Positions 8,418-16,034 of a DNA stretch of 18,698 bases are shown one piece after another. The translations under genes were made by a program, and so were the position numbers. Each line of letters begins with the position of its first letter. Position 1 is the stretch's first letter. Under the pieces are notes generated by a model. The model was not told the DNA's origin, searched no databases, and saw only the letters and a program-made list of their open reading frames with translations. The stretch is from Deltaproteobacteria bacterium RIFOXYA12_FULL_61_11 (GTDB taxonomy: Bacteria; Bdellovibrionota_F; JAHFAK01; YA12-FULL-61-11). The DNA is taken from NCBI GenBank assembly GCA_001799195.1, contig MGSU01000016.1, positions 2,722 through 21,419 of the forward strand. The letters are read 5' to 3'.

Positions 8418-9908
8418 ATGAAAGTTCTGTTTTTACTCAGCCCGGTACGCGAATTACCCCAGGTATTGGAGTTGGCGATACCGACCCTGGTCGGCAACCT
8501 CGGCCCGCACGAAGGAGTCATGCTCGATCTGTATTACTCGGACAAACCGGTGTTCAAGGCGGTTCGAGAGGCGGTCGAGACGGTCCGTCCCCAGATAATC
8601 GCTCTTGGCGGGATGTCTTGTCAGTTCAGCGTGACCCGGCGTATCGCCGAATTCCTCCGAACGAATTATCCCTCGATCCTGCTTGTCGCAGGCGGTTGGC
8701 ACGTGTCGGGTTGCTTGGCCGATGGGTTGGAGAACCCGGGTAGTTTCCTGCCCTTCGATGTTTTGATCTATGGTGAGGGCGAGCATCGCTTGCGTGAGGT
8801 CTGTGACCTGGTTGCAGCGGGCGATAGGGACTTCTCGAAGGTTCCGGGCATAGCCTTCCGGCAAGGTGAGACTTTTCAACGAACCGCTGAACGTGGTTTG
8901 CAGGAACTCTCGACCTTGGCCGTGCCGTCGCGGCAAGCCTATTATAAGGAGGGCGGACAGCGCTTTTTCAAACGGAGAGCGTATTTCATCCATTGCGTCG
9001 AGACCACCCGCGGTTGTCTCTATAATTGTTCCTTCTGTTGCTCACCGGCCATCTACGGCAGCAAGTTGCGAACCTTTCCGATCGAACGCACCCTGGCTGA
9101 TCTTACGCAGTTGCGCGAGCTCGGAGCCCGCCACATTCTGTTCACCGATGAGAATATGACCAACGATCTTGAACACTTCCAAAAGCTGTGGTTGGAGATC
9201 GAGCAGGCCCGAGTGCATCAGATGCACTTCGCCCTGTACACCTCGACAAGGCAATTAGTACGGCATCCTGAAATCATCGATGTGCTCGAACGGTTCGGGA
9301 TTATCCCCTTGATCGGCATCGAGAGCTTCACAAAAGCTAAGTTGGCGTATTTCAATAAACAATGGATCTCCGGGGACACGAATCTCGAAGCCTTGGAGCT
9401 GCTGCGCAAGCGGCGCGTCTATCCCTTGGTCTCCTTCATCCTCGGCAGTCCCGAGGATCAGGTCGACGACCTCCGCCTCCCCTTCCGGACCCTTGCCTCG
9501 ATCGATCTCAACGTTATGATCTCCCCGGCGGTGCTCACCCCTTTCCCAGGGACAAGGTTGCGCAAACAGGTACTCGAGGAGGGGTTGGTCGAAGATCTCG
9601 AGTATGACCATTACAACGGGATCACCCCGGTGCTGAGGACCCGCTACCTGAGCAGGAAAGAGGTTTCCCGGCTGCGCAACGAAGAGCTGGTCAGATACTA
9701 CTTTCGGCCGCGGTACCTCAAGAACCTTGCCCGGGAAGTCTGGCGCCGGCGACTTCCCCTGGTGCTCATCCAGTTCCTCCAGATGTTCACCCCGATCTAT
9801 TACCTCAACAGCGATTTCAGCGTGAGGCTCGATCGGCGTTGGCTGCGCCTCCTGTTGAAACTCATTCGCACACCTACGAAGCGCATCGACCAGGTCTCCT
9901 GGAAGTAG
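8418..9908 (+). CDS. B12-binding radical SAM protein (rSAM-B)
   Basis: This 496-residue paralogue of rSAM-A has a cobalamin-binding domain over about residues 1-140 (VAGGWHVSG near 90-98, IYGEGE near 117-122). The radical SAM cluster is at Cys200, Cys204 and Cys207 (GCLYNCSFCC), followed by a basic, amphipathic C-terminus (WRRRLPLVLIQFLQMF and RRWLRLLLKLI) that may touch the membrane. It shares with rSAM-A the extra cysteine right after the third cluster cysteine. The segment VPGIAFRQGE after the B12 domain is typical of class B-like enzymes. The ATG at 8418 is preferred: it aligns with paralogue starts and has TGAGG 9 nt upstream. An in-frame ATG at 8403 would add five residues. It is the first gene after the 8329-8357 promoter and heads a five-gene plus-strand run. 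A C-methyltransferase or radical cyclase role is likely; the substrate is unknown. Confidence 0.88.
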   Translation: MKVLFLLSPVRELPQVLELAIPTLVGNLGPHEGVMLDLYYSDKPVFKAVREAVETVRPQIIALGGMSCQFSVTRRIAEFLRTNYPSILLVAGGWHVSGCLADGLENPGSFLPFDVLIYGEGEHRLREVCDLVAAGDRDFSKVPGIAFRQGETFQRTAERGLQELSTLAVPSRQAYYKEGGQRFFKRRAYFIHCVETTRGCLYNCSFCCSPAIYGSKLRTFPIERTLADLTQLRELGARHILFTDENMTNDLEHFQKLWLEIEQARVHQMHFALYTSTRQLVRHPEIIDVLERFGIIPLIGIESFTKAKLAYFNKQWISGDTNLEALELLRKRRVYPLVSFILGSPEDQVDDLRLPFRTLASIDLNVMISPAVLTPFPGTRLRKQVLEEGLVEDLEYDHYNGITPVLRTRYLSRKEVSRLRNEELVRYYFRPRYLKNLAREVWRRRLPLVLIQFLQMFTPIYYLNSDFSVRLDRRWLRLLLKLIRTPTKRIDQVSWK

Positions 9909-10022
9909 TACCAGTTGTTTGCTCGAGAACGCTGCCTAGGATCAAGGCGAAGGATTTCTTGCCTTTTGCCGACCTATCGTACAACATACGCGGCCATTTG
10001 ACGGGCTGGGGAAGTTCACGTC

Positions 10023-10601
10023 GTGCATCAACTCCAGGACAAGCTTGATGAGGCGACCCTGCGGGGGATGCATCTCCAGGAGCGGAGCGTCCATTTTCTC
10101 GAAGGTCATCTCCAGCGCTGGTTCGACAATGACCCCTCCTTCGAGGATCAACAGGTCGTACTCGATAAGGTCGCGCGGGATCTCCTGGCTGTGTATTCCT
10201 ATCGTTGCACCTCGTCCTTGGCCAGGATCAAAGAAATATTCAGTTCTCCCAGCCGGGTGATCGACCATTGTCACAGCAATCTCCTCCTGGGGAAGGGCGA
10301 GTTCACGTATGATCCGGCTCGCAAGCTCTACCGGTTCGGTTACAAGATTCTCAACTACCGCATCGAAGCAGACCTGGAACTCGGGTTGCACGAGGTTTCG
10401 CCCGAAGAGTTCTATCTCATCCTCAATATTCGAGATCGCAATCTCGTCAAGAACGACGTTTATTATTTCAAAGCATTGGGAGAATCCGCCACGAGGGGGA
10501 TCTTCATTAGCATTTTTCCGACTTTCTCCTTCCCCTTACCCGATTTCCTGTTGCGGAAGCTGATCGAGAAGCTCTGCCAGAATTTCTTCGCCAGCCTGTG
10601 A
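10023..10601 (+). CDS. Hypothetical protein, possibly START/SRPBCC-like
   Basis: This is a 192-residue protein of uncertain family. The GTG at 10023 is the first usable start after an in-frame stop at 9999-10001, and GGGGAAG lies a few bases upstream. Residues about 70-190 alternate predicted strands (FTYDPARKLYRFGYKI, LNYRIEADLELGLHEV, EFYLILNIRD, GIFISIFPTFSF) and end in an amphipathic helix introduced by PLPDFLLRKLIEKL. That order, with a proline-led C-terminal helix, resembles the helix-grip fold of START/SRPBCC lipid- and polyketide-binding proteins. No signal peptide or membrane segment is seen. It sits 114 bp after rSAM-B and 39 bp before rSAM-C on the same strand, so it is probably cotranscribed and might hold a hydrophobic substrate for them. 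The fold call rests on pattern only. An overlapping minus-strand frame (9942-10391) is less likely to be real because this frame shows the high third-position GC of its neighbours. Confidence 0.62.
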   Translation: MHQLQDKLDEATLRGMHLQERSVHFLEGHLQRWFDNDPSFEDQQVVLDKVARDLLAVYSYRCTSSLARIKEIFSSPSRVIDHCHSNLLLGKGEFTYDPARKLYRFGYKILNYRIEADLELGLHEVSPEEFYLILNIRDRNLVKNDVYYFKALGESATRGIFISIFPTFSFPLPDFLLRKLIEKLCQNFFASL

Positions 10602-10640
10602 AGCGCTTCGGACACCATCCATGAGGAGCAACTGCCGGCC

Positions 10641-12089
10641 ATGAACGTTCTGCTGGTCGTCAATCCGCGCAAACCGGTCTTTCCTCCGGTCGTGGATATG
10701 TCCTACCTCTCTCTCGTTTCCAACCTCGGCAGCCACCGCGGGAGGATCTATGATCTGTTCATGGACCTCTTGGTGACCGGCAGATCAGTCAGTGACCTGC
10801 TGAGGGAGGCCCTGGTCCGGTTTGCACCGCGGGTGGTGGCGATCGGGGGCATGACGTACCAATTCGCGGCCGCTCAGCGTATCGCCGCCTTCGTCAAAGC
10901 CGAATTTCCCCAGGTGGTCACCGTTCTCGGAGGCTGGCACGTCACCGGTGCGGTCGAAGAGGGGCCGCCCGGAGAAGAATTTGGGGACTTCGATTTCCTG
11001 ATCTACGGCCAGGGCGAAACAACCTTGACCGAGTTGTGCGATGCCCTGGAAGGTGGGGCTGAGGATTTCTCGGGCATCCCCGGACTGTTCTTCCGCGCCG
11101 AGGGGACCTTCGTCAAGAATGCCTGGCGTACCCCGAACGACCTCGACACTCTGGCCTTGCCCCAACGCGATGCCTACTTGAATTTCGACCGAATGGTCCC
11201 CATTCTGCGCCGGTTCTTCACCTCTCACCAGGGTGAGGCCATCCGTGGATGTCCCCATGCCTGTGCGTTCTGCTCCAACGCCTTGATGAACAGGGGGGTC
11301 GTCAGGAAGTCTCCGGTCGAGCGCGTGATCGAGGATATGAAGTTCGTCAAGTTCCTCGGCGGGAGGAGTTTTGCCTTTTCCGACGAGAATACGACCCAGG
11401 ACACCGACTATTTCGAGCAGCTCTGCAATGCAATTATTGCAAATAGACTTAACGATTTAAATCTCATGACCCTGGTGTCCACCATTTCGGTGGTACGCCG
11501 CCCCGAGCTCATGAAGCTCGCCAAGGAGGCGGGGTTTACCGTCTTCGGCGTGGGCGCTGAGAGCCTCTCGAAGAAGAACCTCGCCTTGTTCAACAAGAGC
11601 TGGAGTGCACCGGAGCTTCACCGCCAAGCCGTCGAGCTCATCAATGCTGCAGGTATTCTGCACGGCTCCTTCCTTATCCTCGGGGCTCCTGATGACGACG
11701 CGGCCCTGATCAAACACCAGTTCAGGGCCATGCAACGCATGCGCACGAACCCCTTCCCGCTCTTCCTGACGCCGCTTCCCGGCACTCCTTTCAAGCGCCA
11801 GGCCGAACAATCCGGTTTGATCCGCGTGCGCGATTACCGGCTCTACGATTGTCTGACCCCGATCATGGCCACGCGCTATCTCGAGCCGGAGCAGCTCGAA
11901 GGGTTGCGCACCCGGGAGCTTCTCCGCTTCTATTTGACCTCTAATGTATTCAAGAGATTGATGCCCGTTCGCGGGGATTATTCGAACCTGTTGGCCCTGC
12001 GCTACCTGTCCGCCTACCTCCCTCTGTATGCCCGCGCCTTCATGCGCAGTGAGGGACATCAGGCGATGTACGACTGGTTTCGTTGGTGA
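10641..12089 (+). CDS. B12-binding radical SAM protein (rSAM-C)
   Basis: This 482-residue enzyme is a close paralogue of the next gene. It has an N-terminal cobalamin-binding domain (VLGGWHVTG near residues 95-103, IYGQGE near 121-126), a radical SAM cluster at Cys204, Cys208 and Cys211 (GCPHACAFC), and the C-terminal region LRTRELLRFYLTSN typical of this enzyme class. It ends in the aromatic hexapeptide YDWFRW, shared with rSAM-D. Like its paralogues it lacks DxHxxG. The ATG at 10641 follows GAGGAG with about 12 nt of spacing. It lies 39 bp after the START-like gene and 40 bp before rSAM-D, in an apparent operon. An internal AT-rich patch with two palindromes (11425-11468) stands out from the GC-rich gene. 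The likely reaction is methylation or rearrangement at an unactivated carbon; the substrate is unknown. Confidence 0.88.
   Translation: MNVLLVVNPRKPVFPPVVDMSYLSLVSNLGSHRGRIYDLFMDLLVTGRSVSDLLREALVRFAPRVVAIGGMTYQFAAAQRIAAFVKAEFPQVVTVLGGWHVTGAVEEGPPGEEFGDFDFLIYGQGETTLTELCDALEGGAEDFSGIPGLFFRAEGTFVKNAWRTPNDLDTLALPQRDAYLNFDRMVPILRRFFTSHQGEAIRGCPHACAFCSNALMNRGVVRKSPVERVIEDMKFVKFLGGRSFAFSDENTTQDTDYFEQLCNAIIANRLNDLNLMTLVSTISVVRRPELMKLAKEAGFTVFGVGAESLSKKNLALFNKSWSAPELHRQAVELINAAGILHGSFLILGAPDDDAALIKHQFRAMQRMRTNPFPLFLTPLPGTPFKRQAEQSGLIRVRDYRLYDCLTPIMATRYLEPEQLEGLRTRELLRFYLTSNVFKRLMPVRGDYSNLLALRYLSAYLPLYARAFMRSEGHQAMYDWFRW
10651..10676 (+). repeat. 26-bp exact repeat, copy 1 (5' end of rSAM-C)
   Basis: This segment is identical to 12140-12165 and encodes the shared LLVVNPRKP / MLVVNPRKP start of the two tandem radical SAM genes. 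Codon-level identity over 26 bp, in genes that otherwise differ at many synonymous sites, points to tandem duplication or local gene conversion. Confidence 0.85.
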
Positions 12090-12129
12090 TATCGGAACCT
12101 CGACTACGTCGAGAAGGAGTGCAAGTACA

Positions 12130-13575
12130 ATGAGGGTAATGCTGGTCGTCAATCCGCGCAAACCGTCATTCCCTCCCTATCTCGACATGTCTCTCCTGTC
12201 CCTGGTCTCGAACCTGGGAGAGCACCAGGCCACGATCTATGACCTGTTCATGGACCTGCTCGCCACCCGACGATCCGCCCTTGCCCTTCTGAGGGAAGCG
12301 ATCCAAGACTTCCGTCCCGATCTGGTTGCCCTGGGGGCCATGTCCTACCAGTTTGCCGCAGCTCAACGTATTGCAACGTTCGTCAAGGCAGCGTTCCCGA
12401 GGGTGAAAACCGTGCTCGGAGGTTGGCATCTCACTGGTGTTGTTGAGGAAGGGTTGCCCGACGAGGATTATCGCGCCTTCGACTTCCTGATCTACGGTCA
12501 GGGGGAGGCAACCCTTACCGAACTGTGCGATGCGCTGGACGGCGAGGGTGAGCTCTCGACCATTCCGGGCCTACTTTTCAGGGACGGTGATCGTTTCGTA
12601 CGCAATGCCTGGCGAAAACCCGAGGCCGGAGCCGTGCTGCATCCACCGAAACGCGATGCCTATCTCAACCTCGAGCGCATGCGGCCGATCATGCGCCGCT
12701 ATTTCACCTCCCATCAGGGCGAGGCCACCCGGGGCTGTCCCCATGCTTGCAGCTATTGCACCAATTTGGTCATGAACCGGGGGGTGATCCTGCGTTTCCC
12801 GGTCGAGCGGGTCATCGAGGACATGAAAGCCGTACAGCGCCTTGGAGGGCGTTCCTACATTTTCACCGACGAGAACGTTCTCGAGGATCCCGACTACTTC
12901 GAACGCTTGTGTCTCGCGATCCTGGACCACAAGCTCAACGGTATGCATCTCATGGCCGGTGTATCCACCGAATCCGTGGTTCGTCGACCTGAGTTGATCC
13001 CCTTAGCCAGGGACGCGGGATTCCTCGCGGTCGGTGTGGGCGCGGAGAGCGTCCTGAGCAAAAACTTGGTTTTCTTCAATAAGTCCTGGAGCGCACCGGA
13101 CCTGCACCGGCGCACCGTGGAGATCCTCAACCAAGCCGGTCTCATCCACGTCTCCTTCCTGATCATCGGCGTACCCGAAGATGATGAGCAAAGGATTCGC
13201 TACCAGTTCCAGATTATGCAACAGCTCGGCACCACGCCCTTCCCCTTCTTCCTCACCCCTTTGCCGGGCACACGTCTCAAACGCCAGGTAGAGGGGTTGG
13301 GTCTGATCAGGATCAAAGACCTGAGTTATTACGACACTCAGACCGCGGTCATGGATACTCTCCACCTCAGTATTGATCAGCTCGAGGCCATCCGGCGTAA
13401 GGAGCTCTTGCGCTACTACCTGACCTCCGGCTTCCTGGCAAGGCTGTTCCCCAGAGGAGGGAAGCTCTCCTTCGGCTTGGCCCTGCGCTACCTCGCGGGC
13501 TACTTGCCGTTGCATGCTCGATCCCTCCTGCATCGTCAGGGAGAGCGATCGGTGTACGACTGGTTCCGTTGGTGA
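12130..13575 (+). CDS. B12-binding radical SAM protein (rSAM-D)
   Basis: This 481-residue tandem paralogue of rSAM-C has the cobalamin-binding domain with VLGGWHLTG near residues 95-103 and IYGQGE near 121-126. Its cluster is at Cys203, Cys207 and Cys210 (GCPHACSYC), with tyrosine in place of the usual phenylalanine before the third cysteine. It ends in YDWFRW, as rSAM-C does. The ATG at 12130 is chosen over upstream in-frame codons because AAGGAG lies 10 nt before it, the N-terminus aligns exactly with rSAM-C, and the longer frame would overlap rSAM-C. The kinase gene starts 16 bp after the stop, so cotranscription is very likely. Two such adjacent copies may act on different carbons of one molecule, or one may have become specialised. 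The substrate is unknown. Confidence 0.88.
   Translation: MRVMLVVNPRKPSFPPYLDMSLLSLVSNLGEHQATIYDLFMDLLATRRSALALLREAIQDFRPDLVALGAMSYQFAAAQRIATFVKAAFPRVKTVLGGWHLTGVVEEGLPDEDYRAFDFLIYGQGEATLTELCDALDGEGELSTIPGLLFRDGDRFVRNAWRKPEAGAVLHPPKRDAYLNLERMRPIMRRYFTSHQGEATRGCPHACSYCTNLVMNRGVILRFPVERVIEDMKAVQRLGGRSYIFTDENVLEDPDYFERLCLAILDHKLNGMHLMAGVSTESVVRRPELIPLARDAGFLAVGVGAESVLSKNLVFFNKSWSAPDLHRRTVEILNQAGLIHVSFLIIGVPEDDEQRIRYQFQIMQQLGTTPFPFFLTPLPGTRLKRQVEGLGLIRIKDLSYYDTQTAVMDTLHLSIDQLEAIRRKELLRYYLTSGFLARLFPRGGKLSFGLALRYLAGYLPLHARSLLHRQGERSVYDWFRW
12140..12165 (+). repeat. 26-bp exact repeat, copy 2 (5' end of rSAM-D)
   Basis: This is the second copy of the 10651-10676 segment, in the same reading frame and the same position relative to the start codon of its gene. 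Confidence 0.85.
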
Positions 13576-13591
13576 AGGTTGAGGAGGTTGC

Positions 13592-14902
13592 ATGGCTCAG
13601 GCGATCAAGACCAGTAAATTTTCCCGCTTCATGGCCCTGACCGGGCTCTCGACGCGGGTCTCCACGAACCTCCTGCTGGGCAAAGGCAGGGCTCTCTTCC
13701 AGTCCGGTGAGGCGGCGAAAGAAAGTGAGCGGAGGGGAAATCTCACCAACGCCAAACACATCGTCCATACGCTCGGCGAGCTGAAGGGCTTCGCGATGAA
13801 GGTGGGCCAGATGCTCTCCATCAGCGGTTCGGAGTTTGGCCTTCTTCCCTCCGAGGTGACCGCGGTGCTGGCTCGGCTGCAGACCGACAGTCCCCCCATC
13901 CCTTACGCGGTGGTCGACGAGGTGGTGAGGAACAGTCTTGGAAAGGGTGTTCGCGAATTGTTCGAGGCCTTCGATGAACTGCCCATCTCAGCGGCCTCGC
14001 TCGGACAGGTGTATCGAGCGCGGCTCCGGGGAGGAGCCCAGGTTGCGGTCAAAGTGCAGTATCCAGAGTCGCGAACGATCATCGAGAACGATCTCAAGAA
14101 TATCCGCCGGGTGGTCGGTCTGATCTTCAAGTTGCAGGGCCGCAACCAGGACCGGCAGGCGATCGAAGACCTGCTCGAGGAGTTCCAGACCAAGCTCAGG
14201 GAAGAGGCCGACTATGTCCAGGAGGGACGCAACCTACAGCGCTTCCGCGAGCTCTTCGCGGGGGAAACGTCGATGTATGTGCCCCGCTTCTACCCCGAGT
14301 ACAGCAGCGAGGTGGTGTTGACCACCGAGTTCGTCGAAGGAACCCATCTCCGAGAGTTCATCGAACAGGATGTACCCCAGGCGCTGCGCAACCAGGTCGC
14401 CTCGACCATGTTCGAGCTGTTCCTGCGCCAGCTCTTCACCTTTCGCTTCATTCATGCCGATCCGCACTATGGGAATTTCCTCGTCCGTTATGACGGCCGG
14501 GTGACGTACCTCGATTTCGGCTGCACCAAAGAGCTGTCAGAAGAAGTCGTGGAACATTACAGGAAGGCCATGGTGGCCGCTTTCAACGAGGACTTCGAGG
14601 TCTTCCTCGAGCATATGGTGCGATTGGGTATGCTCGAGCAGTCGAACGAACACCGCGAACTGCAACGCCGCTTCATGGTCGCTCTCGGCAGGCCTTTCGC
14701 CAGGGACGAGGTGTACTCCTTCCGGGTACACACCGATTACAACACCGAGATCTTCAAGGTAATGAAGGAACTGGAGAGCAAGACCAAGATCGTGCTGCCC
14801 AAAGACTTGCTCTTCGTGCAGCGGGTCTTCGGCGGACTGGTCAACCTCTTCCAGAAGCTCGGCGCCGAGGCCAACTGGCACGAGATGTTCCTGCGTTCCT
14901 GA
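13592..14902 (+). CDS. ABC1/AarF/UbiB-family atypical kinase
   Basis: This 436-residue protein-kinase-like member of the ABC1 (ADCK/UbiB) family carries the family-defining KxGQ motif (Lys70-Gln73), the A-rich loop in ISAASLGQVY (about residues 132-141), and the lysine in VAVKVQYP (Lys154). It also has EEADYVQEGRN (about 204-213), the catalytic-loop-like HADPHYGNF (288-296) and the metal-binding DFG at 308-310. All key residues appear intact. Characterised relatives are ATPases that support ubiquinone and other isoprenoid-lipid metabolism, probably by extracting or presenting hydrophobic intermediates. A strong GAGGAGG precedes the ATG by about 4 nt, and the gene starts 16 bp after rSAM-D. 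Being last in a radical-SAM operon suggests it helps handle a lipid-like substrate rather than acting in quinone synthesis. No C-terminal hydrophobic anchor is evident, unlike many UbiB proteins. No clear terminator follows. Confidence 0.93.
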   Translation: MAQAIKTSKFSRFMALTGLSTRVSTNLLLGKGRALFQSGEAAKESERRGNLTNAKHIVHTLGELKGFAMKVGQMLSISGSEFGLLPSEVTAVLARLQTDSPPIPYAVVDEVVRNSLGKGVRELFEAFDELPISAASLGQVYRARLRGGAQVAVKVQYPESRTIIENDLKNIRRVVGLIFKLQGRNQDRQAIEDLLEEFQTKLREEADYVQEGRNLQRFRELFAGETSMYVPRFYPEYSSEVVLTTEFVEGTHLREFIEQDVPQALRNQVASTMFELFLRQLFTFRFIHADPHYGNFLVRYDGRVTYLDFGCTKELSEEVVEHYRKAMVAAFNEDFEVFLEHMVRLGMLEQSNEHRELQRRFMVALGRPFARDEVYSFRVHTDYNTEIFKVMKELESKTKIVLPKDLLFVQRVFGGLVNLFQKLGAEANWHEMFLRS

Positions 14903-15137
14903 GTACTCTCTTGCCGTTCATTTCCTCGCGAGAGGTGGAATCTTAGGTTGGACTTCGAAGGATCGAATCGACTTCGCGAAGCCTGACGGGGGAGGGATTA
15001 TTCTTGGCCTTCTTTTCGGCAATGCGCGAGGAAGACCGTGGTGCGCCATTTTCTCAGGGGTGGGCGGTATCTCGCTCCTGCGGGTGCGGTTCAGAGCGGC
15101 AAATGATGCGGACAGGACGGCGAGTATCAAGGTATTG
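14903..15137. other. Intergenic gap between converging kinase and toxin genes
   Basis: This 235-bp gap lies between the convergent kinase and GNAT genes. It holds a few short palindromes (GAGTACTC at 14901-14908, CTTCGCGAAG at 14972-14981). No stem followed by a T-run that would make a convincing terminator was seen. A minus-strand frame over 14918-15160 is rich in basic residues and proline with no recognisable pattern, so I do not call it a gene. Confidence 0.5.
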
Positions 15138-15683
15138 TTATAGTGTCTCTCGTTCCTCAAACGCAGTCCGCACTGTTGCTATTGGCAAGAACTGTCGCCG
15201 TGGCCACTGGTCTCGGGTAATGGTGACGAAACCATAGCGTGTATAGAAGCGCTCAGCACTTTCATCCTTGGCGTCAACTATGATTCCGGTGCAGCCGAGG
15301 ATCATCGAAGCATCCAGGATGCGTTTCAGGGCATCAAGGAGCAGTAGTTCACCGTATCTTCGGCCCTGAGCGCGCTTGTCGATCGCAAGACGGCCCAGGA
15401 GCGCAACGGGCATCGGGTACTTCGGCAACTTTCCTTCAATCACCTGTGCGACTTTTGCTGTTTCGGCAAGTGCCATGCTCAAGGTGTAATAGCCGAGAAT
15501 CACCGGCAACGACGGGTCATCTTCATTTCGTCGGCGGAAGACATAGGTTCTGCCAATACCAGCAGCTTCATTTGATATGGCGTGTCGAGAAAAGTATTCG
15601 TCGAGTGGGTGTATGCCGCAGGAAAATCCCGCTACCGCATCTCCTGGCTCGATCGTTGACGTAAGAAAGGGGAAGTCGCTCAT
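15138..15683 (-). CDS. GNAT acetyltransferase toxin of a TacT/AtaT-type toxin-antitoxin pair
   Basis: This 181-residue Gcn5-type N-acetyltransferase resembles toxins that acetylate aminoacyl-tRNA. Family features are the N-terminal FSCGIHPLDEYFSRHA (about residues 20-35), the strand pair LGYYTLSM, the acetyl-CoA-binding motif LAIDKRAQGRRYGELLLLDA (QGRRYG at 106-111), and the C-terminal FYTRYGF with the tyrosine usual in this fold. The length and the pairing with an upstream ribbon-helix-helix gene fit the GNAT-RHH toxin-antitoxin class. The start codon overlaps the antitoxin stop by 4 bp (15680-15683), indicating translational coupling. The specific aminoacyl-tRNA target cannot be read from the sequence. 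The module is not obviously part of the biosynthetic cluster and may be a stabilising or horizontally acquired element. Confidence 0.88.
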   Translation of the reverse strand: MSDFPFLTSTIEPGDAVAGFSCGIHPLDEYFSRHAISNEAAGIGRTYVFRRRNEDDPSLPVILGYYTLSMALAETAKVAQVIEGKLPKYPMPVALLGRLAIDKRAQGRRYGELLLLDALKRILDASMILGCTGIIVDAKDESAERFYTRYGFVTITRDQWPRRQFLPIATVRTAFEERETL

Positions 15684-16024
15684 TGCCTCGTGCGTTTGGC
15701 TGCCTCACGCAGCCGTGTATTCGGGGCTGGCGCGGTATTCATGAGTTTTTTCATATCCTCGATTGCGGAATCTGGTAATTCCAGATTCACTGGCCTCTGT
15801 GCCCATTCAAGTGCTGCAAGCGTTGGCGTGGCAAGCTCGCAAGTGGGTTGCAACGTGGAGGGGTCGAGCATGACCAAGCGACGACCGCGCCGTACCTCGA
15901 GAACGGCCTTGACGAAGAGCGCGAGAGCCTCATCGATAAGCTGACTTCTGCTCAACTGAAGCTCGGCCGCCAACTGTACAAGAGCGGTTGCTCGGTTGTC
16001 GGGGATGGTGGCTTCAATGCGCAT
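15680..16024 (-). CDS. Ribbon-helix-helix antitoxin
   Basis: This 114-residue protein would neutralise the GNAT toxin and repress its own operon. Residues 1-45 fit a ribbon-helix-helix DNA-binding domain: a short strand (MRIEATIPD), helix one (ATALVQLAAELQL), a turn (SRSQ) and helix two (LIDEALALFVKAVLEVRRG). The remaining 65 residues, with Pro-rich and charged stretches ending in LREAAKRTRQ, would be the toxin-binding region, which is often disordered until bound. The ATG at 16024 has GGGAG 7 nt upstream. The gene comes first in the pair and overlaps the toxin start by 4 bp. The palindrome at 16035-16048 just upstream is the probable autoregulatory operator. Confidence 0.82.
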   Translation of the reverse strand: MRIEATIPDNRATALVQLAAELQLSRSQLIDEALALFVKAVLEVRRGRRLVMLDPSTLQPTCELATPTLAALEWAQRPVNLELPDSAIEDMKKLMNTAPAPNTRLREAAKRTRQ

Positions 16025-16034
16025 GCAGGTTCTC

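Noticed and set aside
9942-10391. A 149-codon minus-strand frame overlapping the START-like gene.
   Set aside because: It is antisense to a frame with the high third-position GC of its neighbours, correct operon orientation and spacing, and it shows no recognisable domain.
12028-12129. A longer start for rSAM-D within the end of rSAM-C.
   Set aside because: The extension overlaps rSAM-C, has no ribosome site and is absent from the paralogues; AAGGAG and the conserved N-terminus support 12130.
14918-15160. An 80-codon minus-strand frame between the kinase and GNAT genes.
   Set aside because: Low-complexity basic/proline composition, overlap with the GNAT 3' end, and no ribosome site or family pattern.
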